In this document: positions 11,882 to 22,012 of the stretch, piece after piece
Layout: each line of letters begins with the position of its first letter
Numbering within the stretch: the first letter of the stretch is position 1
NCBI GenBank assembly: GCA_030411725.1
Contig: MU839827.1
Coordinates: 2,294,001 to 2,358,000 of the forward strand
Origin: Echria macrotheca
Taxonomy: Eukaryota; Ascomycota; Sordariomycetes; Sordariales; Schizotheciaceae
Direction: 5' to 3'
Length of the DNA: 64,000 nt
Translations under genes and position numbers: made by a program
Notes under the pieces: model-generated
Told to the model about the DNA's origin: nothing
What the model saw: the letters and a program-made list of their open reading frames with translations, nothing else
Database searches by the model: none

Positions 11882-14641
11882 ATGTCACAGCTAGTACCAG
11901 GACCGTCTGGCCCTCGCAGACAGGTCTCGAACCCTCTGCCCAGTCTAGACGACCTGGCCATCGAGGAGCCTAGCCCGCAGGAACTTCTCTCTGCTGCCGC
12001 TGCTGCGCGAGCCGCCGCGACGCCAGCCCAGCTCGAAGCCCTGGGCATCCTTCCCGACGACGACGAGCTCATCGCCTTTCTGAACGGCAGGCTGGATGAG
12101 CTGTTCGACACAGGGGGCCAAGACAGTCAAGAAGCCGGCCCGTCGTCAACCGGGTACAAAGTCTACAAGTCTTCCTCCTTCGCCGACTTCGTCCGCGACA
12201 GCCTGGCCGACTATGGACGCTCCCAGCCCCAGGGGAGTTCAACCACGGCCGTTGAGATCTCGCTGGACGAGGAATTTGCTAGAGTCGTCGCCGAGCTGGG
12301 CTTCGGGGACATCGACCCGGCCATCCAGAAGGAATACCTCGAGGTCGCCCGGCGCAACTGCCTCAAGATCTCGGCGGCCACAGCCGAGTGGAAGAACAAC
12401 AGCCTGAGCGCCCCCGATGATTCTTTGTGTCCAGCCTCTGGCAACCGGCCGGCCAAGTTCGACCTGATCGGCTCCATCGCCACGTGTCTCGACATCCTCA
12501 TCGAGGTAGGCAAGCACCTCAGCCCGCGCGACATCGTCACGCTCTACAGCGTCAGCCGCGACTTCCACGCGACCGTGAACGCGCGCATGCAGAGCTGCGT
12601 GCTGGCCTGGGTCCGGACGTACTGTCGCGACGCGGTGCGCATCTTCGGGTCCGACGTGTACCTCGACTTCCTCATCCGCGACCCGGCCGGCCGCGCGCGC
12701 GACGACGACGACGGCGCCGACGACATGAGCCACATTACGCACCCGGAGCGCGAGCGCCCAAAGCCTGTCACCGACAACACGGCCCCGCGCACCGTCGTTG
12801 GTCTCCGCTGGCTGCAGATGGCCATCTCCCGCGCCCGGATCGCGCGCGATATCCTCGCCGTCCTCGCGCGACACGGCCACCGCACGCTTTCCGGCACACA
12901 CACGGTTCTCATGAAGATTTCGACGCTGATGGACCTGGCCACGTCGGCGGCGCGCGTGAGGTTCTGCAAGCGCCTTGATTTCTTCTCGGACGAGGAGCTC
13001 ATCATGGCCCAGCTCTTTGTGATCAAGCTGCATCTCCTCTGCAACGACCCGGTCCTCGGGCCCGGCTCGCCCGTGATGGCGCAGGTCCTGCTCGGCCAGC
13101 GGTCGCTGTCCACGCTCTGGGCCATGCTGCGGCGCAAGCGCTATCTTTCGCGGGAAGAGATTATGTCCTTGAAGGTACGTTACGATGTCGGTCCCAGTCC
13201 CGCCCAGATCGCCAACGGTGTTCCGGTCTATGGTGTGCCGATCCAGGAGATGGGCGTGGGCCATCTCGAGGGCTGGGGACGCGGGCAGAATCACCTACTC
13301 CGGCCGGATGAGTGTATCGCCCTGGAATGTGCACGTCGGGGGTTGTGTTATACCACGTTCACCCGCAAGATGATGGCGTACGGACATGTGGACCCGGTCT
13401 CGGGGGCTAGTCTAGTCCCGACTCTCGACGAGCTATACATGAGCGACGACGAGCTGCCGCCCGCCGAGGATATGGTGGCAGACAGGGGGAAGAACGGCAA
13501 GATCTACGGCGGTGCCGGAAACGTGCCGTTCGGAAAGCGCAACTGGACGCCTAAAGATGTCAGAAAGGCGAACTGGGATAAGCTGACCAAGGAGGAGAAG
13601 GACATGATTCTCGATGAGGAGTGGCAGGCCATTTGCGAGGAGTGGGATCTGGAGTCAGGGGCAATACACAAGAACCTGCAGGATGGGCTGAAGAATCTGA
13701 CGGAGGCGTTGAACGAGTACAAAGACTTGACGCCGGGTGTCAAGCAGGCCGGGAAACAAAAGTCGGGTGACGACGTCAAGAGCGAGGCCAAGGACGACGA
13801 TGAGCAGATGTGCGAAGACGAAGCCGAGAGATCGGACCCCGGTGTAGGCGACGATCTTCCCGAGCCGATGGACACCGACCGCGACGACCAGGACATTTCC
13901 GATCCCTTCCCTTCTGACAGCCAGGCCACTGACGAGGATACCGATATGCTCGAAGAGAATCCCGACTTACAAATTGGTGGTGACCACGACGAAGCCCAAG
14001 CCGGCCCCAATGTTGACATGCCCCCCTGGCCCACATCCACCGGCGCCTACCTCGACGATGACCACCCCGACGAGGACCAAACCAACGAAGACTACCCCGA
14101 TGAATACAACCCCAACGAAGATGACCACATGGAAGAGGAAAACAACCCCTCCGATGAAGACTACCCCTCCGATGAATACAACCCCAACGAAGATGACTAC
14201 ATGGAACAAGAAGACTACCCCCCCATCCCCGACCCCCCCAACACCAACCCAAACAACCCAATCCCCAACATACAAACCCCCCTCTTCCCCCCCTCCGCCC
14301 CCTCCCCCCAAAGCCTAGACGACCTCCTCCTAAGCATGGCCGACGCGGACTACACCCCCTCCGAGCTCTCCTTCGACTGGACCGCCCACCTACGCGAGGC
14401 GACGAGCACCGTCGACGACGTCAGCCTGCTCGCGGCGGGGGAGCTGGTCGATCCTGCTGATAGTGAGAATATCATGACTGTTGGGGATTTGTTTGGTGCT
14501 ACTACCACTTCTAGTACTTCTACTTCTACTACTGGTGTTGGTGGTGCCGAGGGAGGGGATGGTGGTGGGGATGGGGATGAGGAAGATGGAGAGGAGGATA
14601 GTAGGGTTGTTGCGTTGCGTGATTATTACCGGCAGTGGTAA
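11882..14641 (+). CDS. Large F-box-like protein with acidic low-complexity tail, function unknown
   Basis: Single exon of 919 aa. The start at 11882 follows ACAACA and is the first ATG in this frame; the frame is open further upstream but without ATG. Residues about 195-240 (FDLIGSIATCLDILIEVGKHLSPRDIVTLYSVSRDF) resemble an F-box-like helix pair, so a role as an SCF substrate adaptor is possible but unproven. The middle is a globular helical region; residues about 560-640 carry NWTPKDVRKANWDKLTKEEKD. The C-terminal third is very acidic with Asp/Glu/Pro/Asn repeats (14040-14230), then a Pro/Ser-rich stretch and a poly-acidic tail ending in VVALRDYYRQW. I recognise it only as a conserved fungal hypothetical. 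Confidence 0.8.
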   Translation: MSQLVPGPSGPRRQVSNPLPSLDDLAIEEPSPQELLSAAAAARAAATPAQLEALGILPDDDELIAFLNGRLDELFDTGGQDSQEAGPSSTGYKVYKSSSFADFVRDSLADYGRSQPQGSSTTAVEISLDEEFARVVAELGFGDIDPAIQKEYLEVARRNCLKISAATAEWKNNSLSAPDDSLCPASGNRPAKFDLIGSIATCLDILIEVGKHLSPRDIVTLYSVSRDFHATVNARMQSCVLAWVRTYCRDAVRIFGSDVYLDFLIRDPAGRARDDDDGADDMSHITHPERERPKPVTDNTAPRTVVGLRWLQMAISRARIARDILAVLARHGHRTLSGTHTVLMKISTLMDLATSAARVRFCKRLDFFSDEELIMAQLFVIKLHLLCNDPVLGPGSPVMAQVLLGQRSLSTLWAMLRRKRYLSREEIMSLKVRYDVGPSPAQIANGVPVYGVPIQEMGVGHLEGWGRGQNHLLRPDECIALECARRGLCYTTFTRKMMAYGHVDPVSGASLVPTLDELYMSDDELPPAEDMVADRGKNGKIYGGAGNVPFGKRNWTPKDVRKANWDKLTKEEKDMILDEEWQAICEEWDLESGAIHKNLQDGLKNLTEALNEYKDLTPGVKQAGKQKSGDDVKSEAKDDDEQMCEDEAERSDPGVGDDLPEPMDTDRDDQDISDPFPSDSQATDEDTDMLEENPDLQIGGDHDEAQAGPNVDMPPWPTSTGAYLDDDHPDEDQTNEDYPDEYNPNEDDHMEEENNPSDEDYPSDEYNPNEDDYMEQEDYPPIPDPPNTNPNNPIPNIQTPLFPPSAPSPQSLDDLLLSMADADYTPSELSFDWTAHLREATSTVDDVSLLAAGELVDPADSENIMTVGDLFGATTTSSTSTSTTGVGGAEGGDGGGDGDEEDGEEDSRVVALRDYYRQW
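14045..14225 (+). repeat. Acidic Asp/Glu/Tyr/Asn/Pro repeat region in the F-box-like gene
   Basis: Related units of the type DEYNPNEDDHMEEE and DEYNPNEDDYMEQE occur here, with flanking SDEDYPSDEYNPNE phrases. The DNA is correspondingly repetitive in CCCCGATGAA/CCCCAACGAAGATGA motifs. Confidence 0.75.
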
Positions 14642-14920
14642 GGATCTCGGTCTCGTCACAAGTTTACCTTGCCTAGCTAGGTAGGTACCGTGTCGCTGGG
14701 GCTTTTTTTTTAAGAGTCTTGAACTTCTTGAACTGCAGGCTGGTTCATGGAGGAAGACGACAAGAGGAGGACAGCGATGGTACAAGTTTTGGCTGGAGCT
14801 GGCTCTCAGGGGTAGATAATCCGTACACATGTAATTAGTTTCTCGACGAAACAGCCACAATCGAGACCACTTGTCTGAGGATATCTCACTACCTACTAAA
14901 CGTCGAGCTGCTGTTGACTT

Positions 14921-15106
14921 GGGAGATTAATTTCTCCCATCGATAGGACCTCAGTGCGCATGCGTACCGAGGATTAGATAGTAGTCAGAGGGGCGGAAGC
15001 CTTCGGCTTCTTACGGTTTAAGACAAATAATATTCTCTTCTATGTAGTTATAGCACATGAGTGCCTGCTATCTAATCCTTCGTGACAAATAATAATTTCT
15101 CCCATC
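14921..15106. repeat. Compact element with flanking direct repeat and internal inverted repeats
   Basis: A 14-bp direct repeat TAATTTCTCCCATC (14928-14941 and 15093-15106) brackets 151 bp. Inside are the inverted pair CGAGGATTAGATAG (14968-14981) and CTATCTAATCCTTCG (15068-15082), a hairpin GAAGCC-TTC-GGCTTC (14996-15010) and an 11-bp direct repeat GACAAATAATA (15022-15032, 15084-15094). The left copy overlaps the near-palindrome GGGAGATTAATTTCTCCC. A small non-autonomous (MITE-like) insertion or its remnant is possible, but no family is recognised. Confidence 0.5.
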
Positions 15107-15227
15107 ATAGCTGCTATTCCAACTTCGGTAAAAAAAAAACTGACACATGGCCTCGTATTCACGGGCACCACCAAGTGTTACCGAAAAAAACACAGTGACA
15201 AATACAGTGGGCAATGCGTTTATTTTC

Positions 15228-15255
15228 AGTCTTGCCATGAAGTCACGGCAAGACT
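15228..15255. repeat. Perfect 9-bp inverted repeat
   Basis: AGTCTTGCC at 15228-15236 and GGCAAGACT at 15247-15255 flank a 10-nt loop in the AT-rich spacer. It could be a transcript-end hairpin or a remnant of the nearby repetitive element. Confidence 0.6.
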
Positions 15256-16113
15256 ATATTATCGACATCCCGCTATGTTTAACGCGCCGCAAATGCTAAC
15301 CAGGCGAGTCGGCAGCTACCGTGCTGCCGCCTCCACCTCGTGCCCTGCGCTGCCGCTGTTTATGTGTACTGATCGGTGAAGGAGAGAATAAAGTTAAATG
15401 AAGAACAAAACAGCATTTCCCCCCCGTTCATGCCAAACCCAACACCCCTTCGCCCCCCGTCCCCCGTCTGTACCGCGTACTCCCCGCCGCCCATCCAGCA
15501 ACTTTTTCCTCAAAAACAAGCCAAACGACTTCCATCTCGAACGACTAAAAGAAAACCGGCCAAGAAACAAATCAACGGCTTGGGTGGATGAAAACAGTCT
15601 GCGAAAGGATAAAGATTAACACATGGAACGTGAGAATGCCCAAGAAACACGGGCAGCCAAGCTACACCCTCCGCAACCCCTCGCTATGCACGACCGTACC
15701 CCCGCGCTGCCCTTGCACCAGCCCATGGCGCCGCTGGCTATGAAACCCCTAGGAATAGGAAACACCTAGAACCGGGTAACGATGGTCGACAGCCACTCCT
15801 GCGCCGTAATACCGAACCGCAGAGATACATCGATGGTTGAAAAACTCCGCCCTGAGGGATCCTGTACGAATGGTATGTTCTTTTTTCTTGCCGCCCGCTT
15901 GCAATTTTGCCCGCTTCCCACCATCCTTAACCTCTGCGAACCCGAATGACACCGCCTTAATTCTTCCAATACCGCTGCCGAAGAAACGTTATAAGTCCGG
16001 AAGATCTTGCCAAAGCCCAAATGCTCTCTATTTCCTGTCCCAAAACCGCCGCGAATATAGCCACAAGTGAAAGGTTGGCGAACTGCCAATGGGGCCCGAT
16101 CGACACGCTGCAA

Positions 16114-18155
16114 TTACGCAGGTGACTTACTCGGCGGCGCCGAGCCTCCATTCTGGCGCGCATCCTGGTTGCTGACCGAAAGACCGCCGATACCGCTTGA
16201 CAGGAAGGCGAAGGGGTCAGCCTCGGCTTGTCCATAAAAGTTGTTGCCAGGACCAGCCGACGCGGGACCATTGCCGGCGGACTGGAAGGCAGCCTCGGCG
16301 GCCCGGCTGTCAAAAGGACCAGCCGAGTGGGCGCCGGGAGCCGGTCCGAAGTGAGTGTTCAACGGGGGGTATGGGGCAGCACCGCCACCCAAGCCCGAGG
16401 GAAGCGCATAGGTGCTGGGGGGGCCGCCGAAGTGTTGGCCGTAACCCCCTCCGGAGTTGAAGCCACCACCAGTCGAAGCGAAGGGTCCGGGACCGGGTGT
16501 TCCGCCCATCGAGCCTTGATTCATGTTGTACGACGACGGCGTGTCCATGGGCGAGGGATAGCCGGAATCCGCCACAACAGCGGCACCAGCGCGGCTGGCG
16601 CCGCACCGCAGGCAGCATACGTTTTTGGCGAAGTTGTGATAGCCACAAACCTCGTTACCGCACTTCCAGTCACCGGCTCTGAAGGGAACCACCCCTGAGC
16701 CACCCATACGGCCGTGTCCTCCACCGTGGCCGTGATGACCCATGTGGGGAGGAGGGGGCATCATGGCCGGGGGGCCATACGGATACCCGTAGCTCATTTC
16801 GCCAGTGGGCCCCGCGCTCACGGCAGGGAACGAGCAGCGGAAGCATGCCGTTCGGCGCTGGAAGTTGGAGAAGCCACAGGACGGGCACGTCCAGTCGCCG
16901 GGTCGAGGTCGATTCTTGCTGGGCGGGAACGGAGTGAGGATATCGGCAGCGCGGTCGAGAACACGGCTGCTGGACGGCGAAACCTCGATGGCCTTTTCGT
17001 TGAGGGCACGGCCGTTCATGCAGAGACTCTCTGCCGCCTATACAAATGTCAGAAAGCTGCCAGAACTAAAAATACAAAACCTTTACCTCTTCGTGGGATG
17101 AGAAGACGGCGAAGCCGGTGCCGGTCGGCTTGTGCTGCTCCGGCGTTCTAAGGGTCCAGAAGGCGATGGGCCGACCGCCGAACTGCGTGAACCAGCTCTC
17201 AAGCTCGGACTGCGTGGTGTCATGAGGGAGACCTGACATGTGAAGCACTTTGCTGCGCTCCGAAAGGAAAGCCCGGACATCAGCGCGGGCATCCATCGGA
17301 CGCGTGAGGACATCAGGATGGTCCTGCGCTGGCTGAGACTTGCGGATCAAGCCACGCAGGACGCGTGCCAACGTAACGGCCTCCTCCATAGCCCGGCGGG
17401 GCGACGCAGGGGCCAAAGCCTGCAGGTGGAACGGTAGATTGTGCTTGATAGGAGCGCTCGACTGCACGGCTTCGACCTCCAGGGCGGCACAGATGTTGGA
17501 AAGCGACGAGGGGCCGAAAGGTAACGACTCGGGGTGATGTTGCTGCCATCTCTGATATTCGGTACGGAGATCGAAAGTCCTCGAGTGTTGCAAGTACGGC
17601 GGAAGGACAACGGCTTTGTCGCGGGCCTCTCGAGGAAGCTGGACGCGAAGATCCCAGGCATCGAGCGTCACGAAGACAAAATCAAGATTCTGGTTCGTCA
17701 GATGCTCGGAAGCGAAGGCGTCGAAACGATTAATCGCGTCCCTGAAAGTGCCGGCGTTTCTGACGTGTTCCCATGTCAAGGTCGTCAAGCTCGCTGTCAG
17801 CCAACGTGGTCAGCAAAGTCACCGGAGCGATAAAGGACTGTTCCGGCACTCCTTCAAGAATTTGTTGGGGAAGACTCACTGCACAGAGGCGTAATAGGCG
17901 TGTTAATGGGCTTAACTAGCACACTATCCCGGGCCAGCTAAAATGCGAGCGCGCGTTAGAAACCCGTGCTATGGGTGACGACGCCCCGATGGAACCCACC
18001 TCCTCCAATGTGTTTGCGTCCACCAAGATCCAGCCGAGCTCGATGACCTCTGCTGAATCCTTGGTGACATAAACGCCGTGTTCATCGCATGTTGTGGCAA
18101 CGTGGATGACAACGAATCGGTCGAATTTGGCCGGGAGTTGCTGTTGAGTCGCCAT
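16114..18155 (-). CDS. NRP1-like RNA-binding protein: degenerate DEDD exonuclease-like domain, RRM, two RanBP2 zinc fingers
   Basis: Four exons, 18155-18000, 17937-17880, 17793-17087 and 17037-16114, encode 614 aa. Residues 1 to about 200 form an ERI-1/DEDD exonuclease-like domain starting VVIHVATTCDEHG, where the usual first catalytic Asp-x-Glu is replaced by His-x-Ala; TLDAWDLRVQL marks the second motif. An RRM spans about 248-325 (VLHMSGLPHDTT, GTGFAVFSS). RanBP2-type zinc fingers lie at about 352-378 (GDWTCPSCGFSNFQRRTACFRC) and 427-456. The tail is Gly/Pro/Asn-rich. The domain layout matches fungal NRP1/ARP proteins, found in stress granules in yeast. The stop follows SKSPA; the GTAAGT in the last codons could also be a donor giving an alternative C-terminus. 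Confidence 0.88.
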
Positions 18156-20573
18156 GGTGGAAGCCGGGGAGAGCCGAGGCCCGTGATCAAACCGGACCCG
18201 GCGAAGATAATTCCTAGCCCGTCGATTCTCTGGTCAGTCAAGCTCTGCGACGATAAAGATATGCTTTGACAGCACCGTAGTGCTGGCCAGAGTTCGAGCT
18301 TGGGCCCGAGGTCTTCTCCAGCTTGCGGGGCGACGACTCGGTCTCTGGATGGGGAGGGAAAGGGGCCTTACCCGACGGCAACTGGAAACGGGAATTGGTG
18401 CTCTGCAGCGATTGCTCAGCACCAAATGGCAGTATCGTCCGGCGCCTGTGTTTTCCTTTACTTCACGACCCTCCGAGTGTTGGAGAGGGTGGAGAAGCAA
18501 CGGGAAAAGGGGAAGGCGAAGCTAATGGGAAGGGAGCAGAGGTTGGAGAGAAAAAAAGATGCTCACGTCCGAGGGTGTGGAGAAAGTGGCTTGTAATGGC
18601 AACTGAACAGGGAAGTGGCCCCCTCTGCATTTGGCTCGGGCCAGGGACTCGTCGCGCTGCGCTTGTCCCAAACCACAATTTGGACGGAACACCACAAAGT
18701 GGCACGCAGCTGTTATTCTGCTCGGAAATAATGGCTACGGCTCTTTCGAAATGCGTAGTGCTCCATGGCTCTATCCAACCTGAAGGATGCCATCTTCAGG
18801 GTTGACTGTTCAGGACTCCAAGAGCAAGTCGCGTCCGCATGGGTCTTGGCAGAAAGTTACCGTTGGCTATTGGTACCTGCTCTGCGGGAGCCATGCGCCA
18901 TGCGTGGTGAGCACCGTGTGCGAAGCACCACATCCCAGCTTCCCCGTCTTCGGCTGCTCATCTTCAACACCAGCAGAAAGAGATTCCTACGTCCCCCCTG
19001 GGGTTGGATGAAGATGGCAATCGAGCTATCCGCTGCGTATTGCCGTACAGTCGTTGTCCCTGTATTCACACAAGGGGAGGCCGGAGGAATGGCGGGTCCA
19101 GGAAGAGGATGGTCGGTTGGTCTTCAACGCTGCTTTTTCCAGCTTCTGCTTTTCCCGGTAGCCTTCCAATTCGAGGACCAGCGTCCATTGGTCACAGCAG
19201 GATCGAATTGGTCTGGCCCCATCTGGACAAACACACTGGGGAGCCTGAGCTCCGGCAACTTGTTGAGGATGCAGAAAGCATGCACGGGACGTCGGCACCA
19301 CGAATGGATTCAAGTGGAGGGTCTCAGCGGCCTCTGCCTCACTTTGAGCTTCTCTTGGAGCTTCTCAGCGCCCTCAGCGCCCTCAGACCTGTGATAAGCA
19401 AAGGCGAGATCGCCGGCCGCCGTATGCGCGAGCCACTTATTGGGCAGTTTACATATTCGTCCGCCTCAGAACGCTCCAATGCCAGTGGGCAGGGATCCAG
19501 CTGTGCGACTCGTCACTCCCGGACTCATCAACTATCGGCCTGCGGCAAACACCACCACCCTGATGAGCGGTTCTACACGGCAGAACCCAAGCCGGGACGG
19601 TGAATCTGAAGCTCCAATGGGTTGCCCCATACGGCACACGCGACGACTCGTCTCATGCGATGCCGGGACTATGCTTCTGCATTCCCGGGCGCTCCTTTGC
19701 CCCCGATGTCTCGGTGTTTTCCACTGCATCACAGAGAAGAGCTCCGGCTTATATTAGGCGAGGCGTCATTTCGCTCCGAACCCACTGGGGTGGCACTGGG
19801 ACCCCGTCGCCGGAACCTCTCCGGCCCCAGGATTGCAGCAATCAGCCTGCACTATTCCTGCTTCTGCTTCTGGTGCAGAACCTAAAACCAGAGCATTACT
19901 CAGTGCTTTTAGGGTTCATGGTTACACGCTCCAGCTCCTGTGCTCGGATCACATGGTGTCGGGAACCTGCGCTTTGCGCTCGATGTGCTTCACGTTACGG
20001 AGCCTTGTTGAAACCCTGCAACATATGAGACTCAAGATCGTAAGGGATGCGTTGGGTGCTTTGCTTGAGAGATCGCCTCGTAGTTTAATGGCCGACAATA
20101 ACTAGCGTTAACGTCACGGCGACTCGTCGGCACCACCAAATAGATATAAACTAGCCATGGAGAGGGGCTTTTTACAGCTGCAAATGTGACGCGGAGGTTG
20201 AGTTCGTAAGTCGGATATAGCTGTCAAAAGCTGTCTCCCACGGCTGGGCCGCACATGACCAGCAATGCCTCAAGAGTGTGCTGACTGATGATGAGCTGTG
20301 GTTACTGCCGAGAAGCGGCTTTTTGCGGCGGTTCATCAAGGTTGAAATCGAGTGAACGTCAGGAGATTGGCTGATAGGACAAGGTGGCCCGTGCATCACC
20401 TGTACGTCATCCGATTCGAACGTCTCGGTGAGAGCTGGTTGGATATAATGATAGAGTGATCCTTCCTGCCGCCTGGCGACTCTCCGCATTCACTTCAAAT
20501 CGATAATCCGACCGACTCGACCCGTCGATAACACCATTCTCGAGCCTCAGCTTACCGCAAGATTGGCAACAAT
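18156..20573. other. 2.4-kb spacer between the NRP1-like and Pmp3-like genes (divergent promoters)
   Basis: This is the longest gene-poor stretch. Overlapping open frames at 18765-19394 and 19004-19603 (+) show no recognisable domain, no consistent codon pattern and no matching intron structure, so I do not call them genes. The spacer should hold the promoters and 5' leaders of both flanking genes. No tRNA or structured RNA was recognised. Confidence 0.45.
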
Positions 20574-21002
20574 ATGGGCGCCGCATCTGCTATCGTTCTG
20601 GTTCTGATAACCATCATCTGTGAGTGACAGTCTGCTCAGGCGCTGCCTAGAATGCGCTGCGATTCTCGGTACTAACTCAGACGGCACAGTTCCGCCTCTC
20701 GGTGTATGGATGATCGCAGGATGTGGTGCTGACTTGCTCATCAACATCTGCCTCACACTTCTCGGGTACGTTCTCCTGGTTTACCAGGACATCAAGTCTT
20801 TAGTTGTTTCTGACACATTTCCTCTCGGCACAGGTTCTTCCCGGGACATCTCCATGCCTTCTACCTCGAATACATCTACTACGACCGTAGAGAACAGGCG
20901 AAGACGGGCATTCCCAACTACTCGCGCGCCCCAGGCGTGTACAGCGAGAGGGTCCAAAGCGGAGGATACGGGTACGGAACCGTGGTGCAGCCAACGCACT
21001 GA
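20574..21002 (+). CDS. Pmp3/UPF0057-family small membrane protein
   Basis: Three exons, 20574-20619, 20690-20765 and 20834-21002, encode 96 aa. The two-helix Pmp3 core is present: an N-terminal helix ending IFPPLGVWMIAGCGADLLINI and a second helix LLGFFPGHLHAFYLEYIYYDRRE. Pmp3/RCI2 peptides sit in the plasma membrane and, in yeast and plants, limit membrane hyperpolarisation and respond to salt or cold. The Tyr/Gly-rich extension after YYDRRE (to TVVQPTH) is typical of fungal members. Both introns lie inside the short core. Regulation is not visible from sequence. Confidence 0.92.
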
Positions 21003-22012
21003 TCGATGCAAAAGAATGGCCAGGTGGATGGCGAACGGTGAACTGGACTATGGGCTGGGATGATTGTCTGCTGAAGGGCGTCGACTGCATTTGGCGAAGC
21101 GGGTGGTAGGGGGGCGTTTTCTGGACTCATGGATTATGATGAACGAGCAACAGACAATAATGACTGACGGACCTTGTCTACATTCTGTAATTCATCGATA
21201 ACGGCAAAAGGATTCCATAGGGAGCCTATGAAGCCCGTCCGGGTTGATTATAGGATTTGGACAGAGGTAGTGTAAGGCGTAATGTTATTGAATTGAATTA
21301 GGTCGCGTACTTCGAAGAAAAGACAACTATTGGCTTGAAAGGCAAAGTCATGATAGGTCAGAGACGGCCAATAGAACAGAAGCTCAGCGAGAAAGCCTCG
21401 CGGTGAACTTCCCGCACTCTTGGGCGAAACGATGGAAGTGAGAGCTTAGGCGATGGCCAGGTTAAATGGGGCCCTCGGGTGGAGCCGTGGGCGGGCAGCC
21501 AGTCACAGGGCGCCGTCCAGTCCCGGCGGCCAAACCCCGCTTGTCGGGCACACGCCTGCACCTTTACTGCAAGTCGACCTCAGACCATCCTTTGAACGAC
21601 AGCCACGACTGCTCTGCAGACGCAGCCGCTGTCGTCCAATGACGGGCCCGACTAGCTTTCTGACCTCCCCCTCTCAGCGCGGCGAGCCAGTGAGCACGTC
21701 GGGAGCAAAATAAAGAAGAAAAATCCGGGGCACAAATTGCGCGCCCTCCAATCTCGCAATTGCAATCGCCCAGCGAACCCCATCTTGGCTCGAGGCATCG
21801 CTTTGCAGCAGCCCCTCGCTGGCGGGGACACGCCGGCCCAGCGCAGGAAACACAGGCCCAGAGCCCAAACGCCCACGTCGACATCAAACGGCCATGTCGC
21901 TCTCGTGCCGTCCGTGATCCTGGATCCAACCCCGTCGTTCGCGCGCCGCCGCCCGGAACGCTACAGTGCCACCACGACACTCTGCATGCCGCGACCCCAA
22001 CGTGTCGATGCC
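21003..22012. other. Spacer upstream of the Ser-rich gene
   Basis: It holds the Pmp3-like 3' UTR and the leader of the next gene. From about 21737 the frame of the next gene is already open without an ATG (see that entry). No other gene supported. Confidence 0.4.

Larger units (their letters stand above)
14642..16113. other. 1.5-kb AT-rich convergent spacer between F-box-like and NRP1-like genes
   Basis: No gene supported. It contains the two 3' UTRs, a T9 run (14703-14711), a compact repeat-flanked element (14921-15106, listed separately), a hairpin at 15228-15255 and A-rich runs near 15129-15187. Base composition is clearly more AT-rich than in neighbouring genes between about 14880 and 15260. 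Confidence 0.5.

Noticed and set aside
12239..13294. 351-codon minus-strand frame opposite the F-box-like gene
   Set aside because: It is antisense to a well-formed coding exon with strong C-ending codon bias, which creates long shadow frames. No start context, intron or domain.
19559..19580. CTGATGAG motif as hammerhead ribozyme core
   Set aside because: The motif occurs alone; the GAAA core and three flanking stems cannot be formed nearby.
18156..20573. tRNA or snoRNA gene in the long spacer
   Set aside because: I saw no A/B-box pair with a foldable cloverleaf on reading; small RNAs cannot be excluded without a covariance-model search (tRNAscan-SE, Infernal).
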